From Streptomyces fulvorobeus (GTDB lineage: Bacteria; Actinomycetota; Actinomycetes; Streptomycetales; Streptomycetaceae): a stretch of 64,000 bases of DNA. The first letter of the stretch is position 1. Each line of letters begins with the position of its first letter. Location of the stretch: contig NZ_BLWC01000001.1 in the NCBI RefSeq assembly GCF_013167895.1, forward strand, positions 5,394,001 to 5,458,000, written 5' to 3'. The translations under genes were made by a program, and so were the position numbers. The notes under the pieces were generated by a model. The model was given only the letters and a program-made list of their open reading frames with translations. It was not told the DNA's origin and searched no databases. Shown one piece after another: positions 43,161 to 52,233 of this stretch.

Positions 43161-45178
43161 GCGGGGACCTCCAGAGGATCGAGCTTGTTCGCTTTGCGGA
43201 TCTCGTCGACGATACGGCCGATGATCTCCGTGATGCCGAAGTCCTTCGGGGTGAAGACGGCGGCGACGCCGGCTCCGATCAGGGCGGCCGCGTCGGCGGG
43301 CGGGATGATGCCGCCCGCGATCACCGGGATGTCCGTCGCGCCGGCCTCGCGCAGCCGGTGCAGCACGTCCGGCACCAGCTCGGCGTGCGAACCGGACAGG
43401 ATCGAGAGACCCACGCAGTGCACGTCCTCGGCGACGGCCGCGGAGACGATCTGCTCGGGCGTCAGCCTGATGCCCTGGTAGACCACCTCGAATCCGGCGT
43501 CCCTGGCCCGCACGGCGATCTGCTCGGCGCCGTTGGAGTGCCCGTCCAGCCCCGGCTTGCCGACCAGCAGGCGCAGCCGGCCGGTGCCCAGGTCCTCGGC
43601 GGTACGGGCGGCCTTCTCGCGGACCGCGGCGAGCGGCGTACCCGCGTCGGCCGACACCGCGACCGGGGCCGAGGAGACACCGGTCGGGGCACGGAACTCG
43701 CCGAAGACATCGCGCAGGGCCCAGGACCACTCGCCGGTCGTGACGCCCGCACGGGCGCACGCCACGGTCGCCTCCATCAGGTTCTCGGTGCCGGCCGCGG
43801 CCTTCTTCAGCGCGGCGAGCGCCTCGGCGGCCCGTGCCTCGTCGCGGTTGGCGCGCCACTCGTGGAGCGCGGCGACGACCCCGGCCTCGTTCTCCGGATC
43901 GACCGTCATGACGGCGGCGTCCAGGTCGGCCGTGAGCGGGCTGGGCTCCGTCGTCCCGTAGATGTTGACGCCGACGATCTTCTCCTCGCCGCTCTCGATC
44001 CTGGCCCGCCGTGCGGCGTGCGAGGAGACCAGCTCGGACTTGAGGTAGCCGGACTCGACGGCGGCCATGGCGCCGCCCATCGCCTCGATGCGGTCCATCT
44101 CGGCGAGCGACTCGGTGACCAGGGACTCCACCGTGGCCTCGATGACGTGCGATCCGGCGAAGATGTCCTCGTACTCCAGCAGATCGCTCTCGTGCGCGAG
44201 GACCTGCTGGATGCGCAGGGACCACTGCTGGTCCCAGGGCCGGGGGAGCCCCAGCGCCTCGTTCCAGGCGGGCAGCTGGACGGCGCGGGCGCGGGCGTCC
44301 TTGGACAGGGTGACGGCCAGCATCTCCAGCACGATCCGCTGGACGTTGTTCTCCGGCTGCGCCTCGGTCAGCCCCAGCGAGTTGACCTGTACCCCGTAAC
44401 GGAAGCGCCGCTGCCTGGCGTCCTGGATTCCGTACCGCTCGCGCGTCACCTGGTCCCAGATGCGGCCGAACGCCCGCATCTTGCACATCTCCTCGATGAA
44501 GCGGACTCCCGCGTTCACGAAGAAGGAGATCCGGGCGACCACGTCGCCGAACTTCTCCGGAGGCACCTGTCCGGAGTCGCGGACCGCGTCGAGGACCGCG
44601 ACGGCCGTCGACATGGCGTACGCGATCTCCTGGACCGGCGTGGCTCCCGCCTCCTGGAGGTGGTAGCTGCAGATGTTGATCGGGTTCCACTTCGGGATGC
44701 GGCCGACCGTGTACGTGATCATGTCGGTCGTCAGCCGCAGGGAGGGGACCGGCGGGAACACGTGCGTCCCGCGCGAGAGGTACTCCTTGACGATGTCGTT
44801 CTGTGTCGTGCCCTGGAGCTTGCCCGGGTCGGCCCCCTGCTCCTCGGCGACCACCTGGTAGAGCGCCAGCAGCCACATCGCGGTGGCGTTGATCGTCATG
44901 GAGGTGTTCATCTGCTCCAGGGGGATGTCCTGGAACAGCCGGCGCATGTCGCCGAGGTGCGAGACGGGCACGCCGACCCGGCCCACCTCGCCGCGGGCGA
45001 GCACGTGGTCGGGGTCGTACCCCGTCTGCGTCGGCAGGTCGAAGGCGACCGACAGGCCCGTCTGGCCCTTGGCGAGGTTGCGCCGGTAGAGCTCGTTGGA
45101 CGCCTCGGCCGTCGAGTGGCCCGCGTACGTCCGCATGAGCCACGGGCGGTCCTTCCGACGGCCGCTCATCTCAGACAT
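43157..45178 (-). CDS. ecm: Ethylmalonyl-CoA mutase, B12-dependent
   Basis: 673 residues. N-terminal substrate barrel ('[20 protein letters not shown]', '[20 protein letters not shown]', '[19 protein letters not shown]') and a C-terminal cobalamin domain with '[19 protein letters not shown]' (DxHxxG), '[16 protein letters not shown]', '[12 protein letters not shown]'. The neighbours show it is the ethylmalonyl-CoA rather than methylmalonyl-CoA mutase. The start overlaps the ccr stop by 8 bases. It makes methylsuccinyl-CoA. Confidence 0.93.
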   Translation of the reverse strand: MSEMSGRRKDRPWLMRTYAGHSTAEASNELYRRNLAKGQTGLSVAFDLPTQTGYDPDHVLARGEVGRVGVPVSHLGDMRRLFQDIPLEQMNTSMTINATAMWLLALYQVVAEEQGADPGKLQGTTQNDIVKEYLSRGTHVFPPVPSLRLTTDMITYTVGRIPKWNPINICSYHLQEAGATPVQEIAYAMSTAVAVLDAVRDSGQVPPEKFGDVVARISFFVNAGVRFIEEMCKMRAFGRIWDQVTRERYGIQDARQRRFRYGVQVNSLGLTEAQPENNVQRIVLEMLAVTLSKDARARAVQLPAWNEALGLPRPWDQQWSLRIQQVLAHESDLLEYEDIFAGSHVIEATVESLVTESLAEMDRIEAMGGAMAAVESGYLKSELVSSHAARRARIESGEEKIVGVNIYGTTEPSPLTADLDAAVMTVDPENEAGVVAALHEWRANRDEARAAEALAALKKAAAGTENLMEATVACARAGVTTGEWSWALRDVFGEFRAPTGVSSAPVAVSADAGTPLAAVREKAARTAEDLGTGRLRLLVGKPGLDGHSNGAEQIAVRARDAGFEVVYQGIRLTPEQIVSAAVAEDVHCVGLSILSGSHAELVPDVLHRLREAGATDIPVIAGGIIPPADAAALIGAGVAAVFTPKDFGITEIIGRIVDEIRKANKLDPLEVPA

Positions 45179-46508
45179 CCCGGAATCGGTTGATGGCCTC
45201 GATGTGCTGCTCGCGCATCTCCTGGTCGTGCACGCCGAGCCCCTCGCGGGGCGCCAGGGCGAGCACGCCGACCTTGCCCTGGTGGAGGTTGCGGTGCACG
45301 TCGTACGCGGCCTGGCCGGTGTCCTCCAGGGAGTAGACCTTGGAGAGCGTCGGGTGGATCTTGCCCTTGGCGACCAGGCGGTTGGCCTCCCACGCCTCGC
45401 GGTAGTTGGCGAAGTGCGAGCCCACGATCCTCTTCAGCGACATCCACAGGTAGCGGTTGTCGTACTCGTGGTTGTAGCCGGAGGTCGAGGCGCAGGTGAC
45501 GATCGTGCCGCCCTTGCGGGTCACGTACACACTCGCGCCGAACGTCTCGCGGCCCGGGTGCTCGAAGACGATGTCCACGTCCTCGCCGCCGGTCAGCTCC
45601 CGGATGCGCTTGCCGAACCGCTTCCACTCGCGGGGGTCCTGGTGGTGCTCGTCCTTCCAGAACCTGTAGTCCTCGGCGTTGCGGTCGATGATCGCGTCCG
45701 CGCCCATCTTCCGGCAGATGTCCGCCTTCTGGTCGCTGGAGACGACGCAGATCGGGTTGGCGCCGCCGGCCAGCGCGAACTGCGTGGCGTACGAGCCGAG
45801 TCCACCGCTCGCGCCCCAGATCAGCACGTTGTCGCCCTGCTTCATACCGGCGCCGTTGCGCGAGACGAGCTGGCGGTAGGCGGTGGAGTTGACCAGCCCG
45901 GGGGCGGCGGCCTCCTCCCAGCTGAGGTGCCGCGGCTTCGGCATCAGCTGGTTGGACTTGACGAGTGCGATCTCCGCGAGCCCGCCGAAGTTGGTCTCGA
46001 ACCCCCAGATGCGCTGCTCGGGGTCGAGCATCGTGTCGTTGTGGCCGTCGGAGGACTCCAGCTCGACCGAGAGGCAGTGCGCGACGACCTCGTCACCCGG
46101 GCGCCAGGCGTTCACGCCAGGGCCGGTGCGCAGCACGACGCCCGCCAGGTCCGAGCCGATGACGTGGTACGGGAGGTCGTGGCGCTTGCTGAGGTCGCTG
46201 AGCTTGCCGTACCGCTCCAGGAAGCCGAAGGTCGAGACGGGCTCGAAGATCGAGGTCCACACGGAGTTGTAGTTGACCGAGCTGGCCATGACCGCCACCA
46301 GTGCCTCGCCCGGGCCGAGCTCGGGCACCGGCACCTCGTCGAGGTGCAGGGACTTCCGGGGGTCCTTGTCGCGGCCGGCGACTCCGGCGAACATCTCGGC
46401 GTCGTCCTTGTGCACGGTCACCGCGCGGTACGACTCGGGGACGGACAGGGCCGCGAAGTCCGCGGCTGTGCTGTCCTGCGACTGGATCGCGTCCAGGATT
46501 TCCTTCAC
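45171..46508 (-). CDS. ccr: Crotonyl-CoA carboxylase/reductase
   Basis: 445 residues. GTG 46508 lies 7 bases after GGAGG and gives 'VKEILDAIQSQDSTAADFAA'; longer frames upstream look non-coding. MDR-type reductase with 'VMASSVNYNSVWTSIFEPVS', 'YHVIGSDLAGVVLRTGPGV', 'ILIWGASGGLGSYATQFALA' (read as 'NVLIWGASGG...'), and 'VFEHPGRETFGASVYVTRKG'. It carboxylates and reduces crotonyl-CoA with NADPH to ethylmalonyl-CoA, used for acetate assimilation and as a polyketide extender. First gene of the five-gene operon. Confidence 0.96.
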   Translation of the reverse strand: MKEILDAIQSQDSTAADFAALSVPESYRAVTVHKDDAEMFAGVAGRDKDPRKSLHLDEVPVPELGPGEALVAVMASSVNYNSVWTSIFEPVSTFGFLERYGKLSDLSKRHDLPYHVIGSDLAGVVLRTGPGVNAWRPGDEVVAHCLSVELESSDGHNDTMLDPEQRIWGFETNFGGLAEIALVKSNQLMPKPRHLSWEEAAAPGLVNSTAYRQLVSRNGAGMKQGDNVLIWGASGGLGSYATQFALAGGANPICVVSSDQKADICRKMGADAIIDRNAEDYRFWKDEHHQDPREWKRFGKRIRELTGGEDVDIVFEHPGRETFGASVYVTRKGGTIVTCASTSGYNHEYDNRYLWMSLKRIVGSHFANYREAWEANRLVAKGKIHPTLSKVYSLEDTGQAAYDVHRNLHQGKVGVLALAPREGLGVHDQEMREQHIEAINRFRDV

Positions 46509-46864
46509 GGTGTGCCTCCGGCGGAGCGGCGTCGAGGGATCGCTCGGCGGTCCCTGGAATCGAAGTGGGTGCGGTGCGGTGTGGAGGTGTGCCGTCGGTT
46601 CGGCGGGTGGGGCTTCGGCCTGCTCTGTGGAGCAGAGGATGTGCCTGTGACGCAGGCGTCCGGGCGCACGGACACGTGGTCCGCGGGGACAGCCGGCGTA
46701 CGTGAGGTCCCGGCACGCCGGCCGCCCGGACACCTTCAACGTATGGCACTCCGTGACACGTGACAAGGCACCCAGTGCCAACAATTTCTCTCACTTGTCA
46801 TCCGCAGGGCACGCATGAGCAATACCATGGGCGTTACGGCCTGGTCTGTCCTGCCGACGAGCGG
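46509..46864. promoter_or_regulatory. ccr operon upstream region with inverted repeat
   Basis: 356 bases. It contains TGGCACT (46744-46750) and AGTGCCA (46774-46780), inverted copies 23 bases apart, and between them GTGACACGTGAC. The region is AT-richer near 46785-46800. The repeat may be a regulator site or overlap the ccr promoter; the wide spacing makes a single operator uncertain. Transcripts from the GNAT gene also enter here. Confidence 0.4.
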
Positions 46865-47656
46865 TCAGCGCGCGGGGCGGTACACGTACGGCGTCGTCGT
46901 ACTCAGCTCCGAGAAACCCAGCCGGCGCAGGATCGGGGCCGACTGGTCCGTGGCGTCGACCATGAGATGGCGGTACCCCCGCCCGGCGGCGATCCGGGCC
47001 CGGTGCGCGATGAGCGCGCGGTAGATCCCCTTGCCGCGCCAGGGCGCCACCGTCCCGCCGCCCCACAGCCCCGCGAACCCCGTCCCCGGGCAGAGCTCCA
47101 TCCGGGCCGAACTCACCGGCTCGTCGCCCGCCATCGCCACCACCCCCACGAAGCTGTCCGGGTCCTCCCGGAGCCGGGCCAGCACCTGGTGGCCGAGCCG
47201 CGACCAGTCCGTGCCGAACGCCATCTCATGGGCCCGGCCCATCAGCGCCACCCCGGCCGCGTCGGTCACCGTCCGCAGCTCGACGCCCTCCGGCAGCACG
47301 ACGGCGGTCGGCAGGCCCGCCACCGGGGCGACCAGCAGGGTCTCCGGCGGTTCTGGTACGAAACCGGCGGCCCGCAGCCGGTCCGGCAGGTCTGCGGGCC
47401 GGTCGTGGGCGTACAGCTTCCACTCGAACTCGCCATGGCGGAGCGAGGTGAAGTACGCGATCTGCTCCGCGATCGCCGCGTCCGCCCGCGCCGGGCCGAG
47501 GACGGGGGAGGACCACACGACCCCGTTCCAGTCGTCGGCCGCACCGACCTGGCGTACGACGTCACCCGCCCGCTCGACCCGTACCCCGGGACCGTCCGGG
47601 CGGGCGTTCTCGCGCATCTCGTGGTCGAAGAGGGTCAGCAGTGGAGTGGGTCGCAT
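46865..47656 (-). CDS. GNAT-family N-acetyltransferase
   Basis: 263 residues from ATG 47656 ('MRPTPLLTLFDHEMREN'). The C-terminal half is a GNAT domain: 'GLWGGGTVAPWRGKGIYRAL' is the acetyl-CoA-binding R/Q-x-x-G-x-G/A loop, followed by 'AAGRGYRHLMVDATDQSAPI' and 'LRRLGF'. The N-terminal part is a degenerate second GNAT-like half. Substrate unknown. It lies upstream of ccr on the same strand but 356 bp away. Confidence 0.85.
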   Translation of the reverse strand: MRPTPLLTLFDHEMRENARPDGPGVRVERAGDVVRQVGAADDWNGVVWSSPVLGPARADAAIAEQIAYFTSLRHGEFEWKLYAHDRPADLPDRLRAAGFVPEPPETLLVAPVAGLPTAVVLPEGVELRTVTDAAGVALMGRAHEMAFGTDWSRLGHQVLARLREDPDSFVGVVAMAGDEPVSSARMELCPGTGFAGLWGGGTVAPWRGKGIYRALIAHRARIAAGRGYRHLMVDATDQSAPILRRLGFSELSTTTPYVYRPAR

Positions 47657-47795
47657 CCGGTCACCCGACCACGCGCCCCTCCGGCGCGCAACGGGGTTTC
47701 CGTGCCCCCGGCCCCCGCGTCGATGCCGCGCGCCGGGGCAGGTGGCAGAGCGAGTGATCTTGGACGACACGCGTCGAGGGGAAGAGGTACCGAAG

Positions 47796-48557
47796 ATGGC
47801 GATAGCCGCCCGCACAGGGGTCGCGCCGCACGGCCGGCCCGCGTTCAGCATCCGCCGCACGGCCGTGGGCTTCACGCTCGTCGCCCTGCTGCTCTGGGGA
47901 GGCGGCACCGCCCTGCGAGCCGCCTGGCAGAGCGCCGGGAGGCACCCGGCCGTCGCCGCGGTGGTGGTGGTCCTCCTGGTGACGGGGGCGGTCGCGGTAC
48001 TGCGCCACCGCCGCAGCCGGAGGGCGGCGCTCAGGACCACCGCGGCGGTCACCGAGGTCACCTACGACCTGGTGGACACCGGGCTGGCGGAGGCGGCCGC
48101 GGCCCTGCGTCCGCCGCAGGAGGCCACCGCACCGGAACCGGTGGAGTACGCGGCGCTGGACCCGTACGAGTTCGAGGAAGCCATCGCCGGACTCTGCGAG
48201 CGCGACGGCTGCCGGGACGTCGAGGTCGTCGGCGGAGCGGGGGACCTCGGGGCCGACGTCGTCGCGACGGCCCGCGACGGGCGGCGCGTCGTCATCCAGT
48301 GCAAGCGGTACGGCTCCGAGAACAAGGTCGGCTCCCAGGACGTGCAGCGGTTCGGAGGCACCTGCTACGCCGTGCACGAGGCCGACGTCGCGATCGTCGT
48401 GACGACCGGCGAGTACACCGACCCGGCCCTTGGCTACGCGGACACGTGCGGCATCCTCTGCGTGGACCACGAGGCCCTCAGGGCTTGGAGCGACGGCGAC
48501 GCGGCACCGCCCTGGGAAGCGGCGCTCCCGGTGGACGACGCCTACGGCGGACGCTGA
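47796..48557 (+). CDS. Membrane-tethered Mrr-like restriction endonuclease
   Basis: 253 residues. Two membrane helices (about residues 21-43 and 51-69) precede an Mrr_cat nuclease domain: 'LDPYEFEEAIAGLCERDGC', 'GDLGADVVATARDGRRVVIQ', then CK. Asp154 and Gln168-Cys169-Lys170 form the D-...-QxK-type core (here QCK) of PD-(D/E)XK Mrr enzymes, with 'YGSENKVGSQDVQRFGG' after it. Mrr enzymes cut modified or foreign DNA. Anchoring in the membrane suggests action on incoming DNA or a non-restriction role. No methylase nearby. Confidence 0.82.
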   Translation: MAIAARTGVAPHGRPAFSIRRTAVGFTLVALLLWGGGTALRAAWQSAGRHPAVAAVVVVLLVTGAVAVLRHRRSRRAALRTTAAVTEVTYDLVDTGLAEAAAALRPPQEATAPEPVEYAALDPYEFEEAIAGLCERDGCRDVEVVGGAGDLGADVVATARDGRRVVIQCKRYGSENKVGSQDVQRFGGTCYAVHEADVAIVVTTGEYTDPALGYADTCGILCVDHEALRAWSDGDAAPPWEAALPVDDAYGGR

Positions 48558-48567
48558 CCCTCAGCTC

Positions 48568-49383
48568 TCAGCGGTCCTTCAGCGCCTGCTGGATCGTGCG
48601 CATCACCTCGTCGAGCGGCGCGTCCGTGCGCGCCACCGCGACCAGTACCTCGCCCTCCGCGGCCGCCGTGGCGGCCGGGGTCCTCGGCTGTTCGGCCGTC
48701 GCGGTGCGGCCCGCCCCGATCCCCGACCCGAAGGTGTCCCGGACGATCGCGAAGGCGTGGTCGAGCTGCGCCTCCACATCACCCTGGCCGCCCGCCCGCA
48801 GCCAGCGGCGCAACACGTGGTTGTGCGCGGTCACGACGGCCGACGCGGCGACCTCCGCCAGCAACGGGTCGTCGTTGCCGACGTGGTGGTCCCGCTCGTC
48901 GAAGTGGCCCAGGAGATAGCGGGTGAACAGCCGCTCGTAGCGGGCCACCGACGCGATCTCCGCCTCCCGCAGTGTGGGCACCTCACGGGTCAGCTTGTAG
49001 CGCGCCACGGAGACCGCGGGCTTGGCCGCGTACATCCGCATGACTTCCTTGATGCCCCGGCAGACGGTGTCGAGGGGGTGCTCGTGCGCCGGGGCCGCGT
49101 TGAGGACGGCCTCGGCCCGAACGAGGGTGTCGTCGTGGTCCGGGAAGATCGCCTCTTCCTTGGAGCGGAAGTGCCGGAAGAACGTCCGCCGGGCGACGCC
49201 CGCGGCACCCGCGATCTCGTCGACGGTCGTCGCCTCGTACCCCTTGGTGGCGAAGAGTTCCATCGCGGCGGCCGCCAGTTCGCGGCGCATCTTGAGCCGT
49301 TGGGCGGCGGCGCGGGTACCCGCGGCGGTCTCCGGGGCGTCGGGCGCGGCTGAGGTACGCGGGGGCTTGGCGGGCTGGGACAT
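48568..49383 (-). CDS. TetR-family regulator
   Basis: 271 residues. Helix-turn-helix: 'RRELAAAAMELFATKGYEAT', 'TVDEIAGAAGVARRTFFRHF', 'RSKEEAIF'. The C-terminal ligand domain is alpha-helical; the last 50 residues are alanine/threonine-rich. It is 91 bases downstream of the 3-hydroxyacyl-CoA dehydrogenase on the same strand, so it probably responds to an acyl-CoA or fatty acid and controls that gene; this is inference. Confidence 0.85.
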   Translation of the reverse strand: MSQPAKPPRTSAAPDAPETAAGTRAAAQRLKMRRELAAAAMELFATKGYEATTVDEIAGAAGVARRTFFRHFRSKEEAIFPDHDDTLVRAEAVLNAAPAHEHPLDTVCRGIKEVMRMYAAKPAVSVARYKLTREVPTLREAEIASVARYERLFTRYLLGHFDERDHHVGNDDPLLAEVAASAVVTAHNHVLRRWLRAGGQGDVEAQLDHAFAIVRDTFGSGIGAGRTATAEQPRTPAATAAAEGEVLVAVARTDAPLDEVMRTIQQALKDR

Positions 49384-49425
49384 GGTGTGAACGTACTGCA
49401 TGGGCGCGGCGGGCCGCTCCCATGG

Positions 49426-49459
49426 GGGCGGGCCGCCGGAACGGTCCGGCGACCCGCCC
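49426..49459. terminator. Hairpin between dehydrogenase and TetR genes
   Basis: GGGCGGG-CC-GCCGG pairs with CCGGC-GA-CCCGCCC around a 6-base loop (7+5 bp with a small internal bulge), just after the minus-strand dehydrogenase stop at 49475. It could end or attenuate that transcript. Confidence 0.55.
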
Positions 49460-49474
49460 AGTCCGCCTGTGAGG

Positions 49475-51256
49475 TCAGCGGCGGGCGTACTCGCGGAAGC
49501 CGCGGCCCGTCTTGCGGCCGAGGCAGCCCGCGGCCACCAGATGCTCCAGCAGGGGCGCCGGGGCGAGGCCCGGGTCCCGGAACTCGCTGTGCAGCACCTT
49601 CTCGATGGCCAGTGAGACATCGAGCCCGACGACGTCCAGGAGTTCGAACGGCCCCATCGGGTAGCCGCCGCCCAGCCTCATCGCGGCGTCGATGTCGTCG
49701 AGGGTCGCGTAGTGCTCCTCGACCATCTTGATCGCGTTGTTGAGGTAGGGGAACAGCAGCGCGTTCACGATGAAGCCCGCCCGGTCCCCGCAGTCCACCG
49801 GGTGCTTGCGCACCTTCGCGCAGACCTCGCGGACGGTGGCGTGGACGTCGTCCGCCGTCAGCACCGTGCGGACCACCTCGACCAGCTTCATGGCGGGCGC
49901 CGGGTTGAAGAAGTGCATCCCGATCACGTCCTCGGGCCGCGCGGTCGCCCGCGCGATCGCGATGACGGGCAGCGACGAGGTCGTGGTGGCAAGCACCGCC
50001 CCCGGCCGGCAGACCTTGTCCAGGGTGGCGAAGAGCTGCTGCTTCACCGCCAGGTCCTCGGCGACCGCCTCCACCGCGAGGTCGACGTCGGCGAAGGCGT
50101 CCAGCGACCCGGCGGCGGTGATGCGCGCCAGGGTCTCGTCCCGGGCCTCGGCCGTCAGCCGGCCCTTGGCGACCGAGCGCTCCAGGGACTTCGCTATCCG
50201 GGCCGTGGCGGTCTCCGCCTTCTCCTGGCCGCGCGCGGCCAGGACCACGTCGTAACCGGCCTTCGCGAAGACCTCGGCGATTCCCGATGCCATCGTGCCG
50301 GAGCCCGCGACACCGACCGAGCGCACCGCGCGCCCGGTAGCCGTCCCCGTGCTCTCCCGGGGCGTCAGCGCGTCCGCAACCACCGTCTGGCCGCCCGGGG
50401 TGTCGTACGTGTAGAAGCCGCGGCCCGTCTTGCGGCCGGTCAGACCCGCCTCGCTGAGCTGCTTGAGGATCGGGGCGGGGGCGTGCAGCCGGTCGTGCGA
50501 CGCGGAGTACATGGCCTCCAGGACCGTACGCGCGGTGTCGACGCCGATCAGGTCGAGCAGGGCCAGCGGGCCCATCGGGAGCCCGCAGCCGAGTCTCATG
50601 GCCGCGTCGATGTCCTCACGGGAGGCGTAGCGCGCCTCGTACATCGCTGCGGCCTGGTTGAGATAGCCGAACAGCAGGCCGTCCGCGACGAACCCCGGCC
50701 GGTCACCGACCGCGACGGGCTCCTTGCCGAGCTCCCTGGCCAGCCGGGTGACGCTCTCGACGGCCGGCGGCGCCGTGAGCACCGACGAGACCACCTCGAC
50801 CAGCTTCATCGCGGGCGCCGGATTGAAGAAGTGCAGGCCCAGCACCCGCTCGGGGTACTGCGACTCCGCGGCCAGCCGGGTCACCGACAGGGCGTTGGTG
50901 CCCGTCGCCAGGATCGCGGTGGGCGGGACGACCGCGTCGAGGTCGCGGAAGACCTGCTGCTTGATCTCGTACGACTCGGGCACCACCTCGATGACCAGCT
51001 CGGCCGCGGCGGCGGCCCGGAGGTCGGAGAAGGTACGGAACCGGGCGAGGACGTCGGTCCGCTCCTCCTCGGTGATCCGCCCGCGCCGCACGGCGCGGGC
51101 GGTGGAGGCTGCCAGGGAGGCGACGGCCCGGCGGGCGGCCTCGTCACTGATGTCGATGCCGATGACCTCGCGGCCCGCACGGGCCAGGACCTCGGCGATG
51201 CCGGTTCCCATGGTGCCGAGACCGACGACGGCGATGGTGCTGAGCGGGATGTCCAT
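49475..51256 (-). CDS. Tandemly duplicated 3-hydroxyacyl-CoA (3-hydroxybutyryl-CoA) dehydrogenase
   Basis: 593 residues with two complete copies of the enzyme. Copy 1: 'TIAVVGLGTMGTGIAEVLAR', 'GLHFFNPAPAMKLVEVVSSV', 'DRPGFVADGLLFGYLNQAAA'. Copy 2 (from about residue 310): 'SVGVAGSGTMASGIAEVFAK', 'GMHFFNPAPAMKLVEVVRTV', 'DRAGFIVNALLFPYLNNAIK'. Both keep the NAD fold, the catalytic His of 'HFFNPAP' and the C-terminal dimerisation domain. ATG 51256 lies 7 bases after GGAG; a GTG one codon earlier also fits. It would reduce acetoacetyl-CoA to 3-hydroxybutyryl-CoA, the precursor of crotonyl-CoA for ccr nearby. Confidence 0.92.
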   Translation of the reverse strand: MDIPLSTIAVVGLGTMGTGIAEVLARAGREVIGIDISDEAARRAVASLAASTARAVRRGRITEEERTDVLARFRTFSDLRAAAAAELVIEVVPESYEIKQQVFRDLDAVVPPTAILATGTNALSVTRLAAESQYPERVLGLHFFNPAPAMKLVEVVSSVLTAPPAVESVTRLARELGKEPVAVGDRPGFVADGLLFGYLNQAAAMYEARYASREDIDAAMRLGCGLPMGPLALLDLIGVDTARTVLEAMYSASHDRLHAPAPILKQLSEAGLTGRKTGRGFYTYDTPGGQTVVADALTPRESTGTATGRAVRSVGVAGSGTMASGIAEVFAKAGYDVVLAARGQEKAETATARIAKSLERSVAKGRLTAEARDETLARITAAGSLDAFADVDLAVEAVAEDLAVKQQLFATLDKVCRPGAVLATTTSSLPVIAIARATARPEDVIGMHFFNPAPAMKLVEVVRTVLTADDVHATVREVCAKVRKHPVDCGDRAGFIVNALLFPYLNNAIKMVEEHYATLDDIDAAMRLGGGYPMGPFELLDVVGLDVSLAIEKVLHSEFRDPGLAPAPLLEHLVAAGCLGRKTGRGFREYARR

Positions 51257-51629
51257 CACGGGACTCCAGGGTGAGTGACGACTGAGGAGGAAGCACGGAG
51301 CGCGCGGGGCGAGGAGAGCCGGGCGCGGGGCGTGCGTGAGCTGCGTGTCGTGGTGCGCGGGGCCGGGGCGCCACAGGCGGGCCCGGAACCGGGAAGGGCG
51401 ACGGACTCCGTCCCGAGTCGCGTCTCACAGAGCTGCCGAACCGACAGGCACTCCGGGCGGCTGCGTCACCAGGCCGCCGGAGCTGCGGGGTTGTGCCCCG
51501 CTCAGCTGAGAGTAACCGGCGGGTAATGAGCGCGCCAGCCCTGGCCGGTTGTGCGCTGGACCACACTTTCCGGCCCTGGGCTTCCCGAGCCGGTCCGCAC
51601 GGTCGGTGACCGCCGATACGCTGAGCGTC
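51257..51629. other. Intergenic region between dehydrogenase and HEAT-repeat genes
   Basis: 373 bases with divergent promoters. It holds a small hairpin GCGGGG/CCCCGC (51485-51501) and a CTCAGCTGAG palindrome (51501-51510). Neither matches a known regulator site that I recognise. Confidence 0.4.
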
Positions 51630-52205
51630 ATGGACGAGGAGTTCCGGTCACTCAAGGACCGGCTGCGGGACGAGGCGGGGGAGTCGGCGTCGTACGACCG
51701 GCTCGTGACCACCGAGGACGACGAGGAACTGGCCGGGGTCCTCGTGGAACGGGGCCGCCCGCTGTGGGCACGGGAGCTCGCCGCCTTCCGGCTCGGCTGT
51801 TCGGGCGACCGCAGGGCCTTCGAGGCGCTGGTCCTCCTCCTCAACCACCGCGATCCGCCACGCTGTGTCTCCGCCGCCCACGCCCTGCTGCGGCTCGGCG
51901 ATCCGCGCACCCCCAGGGCCGCCGCCGCGCTGGCCACCAACACCCTGCGCACCGCGTACGCGGTGCACCCCGTACGGCTGCTGACCGACCTGCGGGCCCC
52001 GGAGTCGGTGCCCGCCCTGGTCAGCACCCTGGAACGGCTGCTGACCCCGGACGAACCGCACTGGCGGGTGGCCCTGGCCTGCGTGGAGGGGCTGGGCCGG
52101 CTGGGTGACCGGGCGGCCCGCCCGGTCCTGGAAGCGGCCCTGCCCCATCCCCGGCTCGGCGGCGCGGCGGCCGTAGCCCTCGGCCGGCTGCCGGCCGGCC
52201 GGTGA
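51630..52205 (+). CDS. HEAT-repeat protein
   Basis: 191 residues from ATG 51630 ('MDEEFRSLKDRLRDEAGESA'). Repeated helical pairs: 'ARELAAFRLGCSGDRRAFEA', 'CVSAAHALLRLGDPRTPRAA', 'VALACVEGLGRLGDRAARPV', 'LEAALPHPRLGGAAAVALG', the PBS-lyase/HEAT type used for protein-protein contacts. No catalytic motif. A possible -10 (GATACGCT) lies only 15 bases before the ATG, so the mRNA may have a very short leader. Confidence 0.8.
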   Translation: MDEEFRSLKDRLRDEAGESASYDRLVTTEDDEELAGVLVERGRPLWARELAAFRLGCSGDRRAFEALVLLLNHRDPPRCVSAAHALLRLGDPRTPRAAAALATNTLRTAYAVHPVRLLTDLRAPESVPALVSTLERLLTPDEPHWRVALACVEGLGRLGDRAARPVLEAALPHPRLGGAAAVALGRLPAGR

Positions 52206-52221
52206 ACCGCCGGCCGGCCGG
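52191..52221. terminator. Bidirectional terminator around the HEAT-repeat stop
   Basis: 12-bp arms CCGGCCGGCCGG (52191-52202 and 52210-52221) with the TGA stop of the plus-strand gene in the loop, 13 bases before the convergent peptidase stop. Confidence 0.65.
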
Positions 52222-52233
52222 AGTCCCGGGCGG

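Noticed and set aside
41682-45143. A 1153-codon open frame on the minus strand across the ethylmalonyl-CoA operon
   Set aside because: Its upstream part is the wrong frame of ecm, its middle is the real HpcH/HpaI lyase, and its end is the wrong frame of the hydratase gene, entered only because of the missing base at 42201-42204.
46744-46780. CIRCE element (HrcA site) before ccr
   Set aside because: CIRCE has 9-bp arms separated by 9 bases; here 7-bp arms are 23 bases apart.
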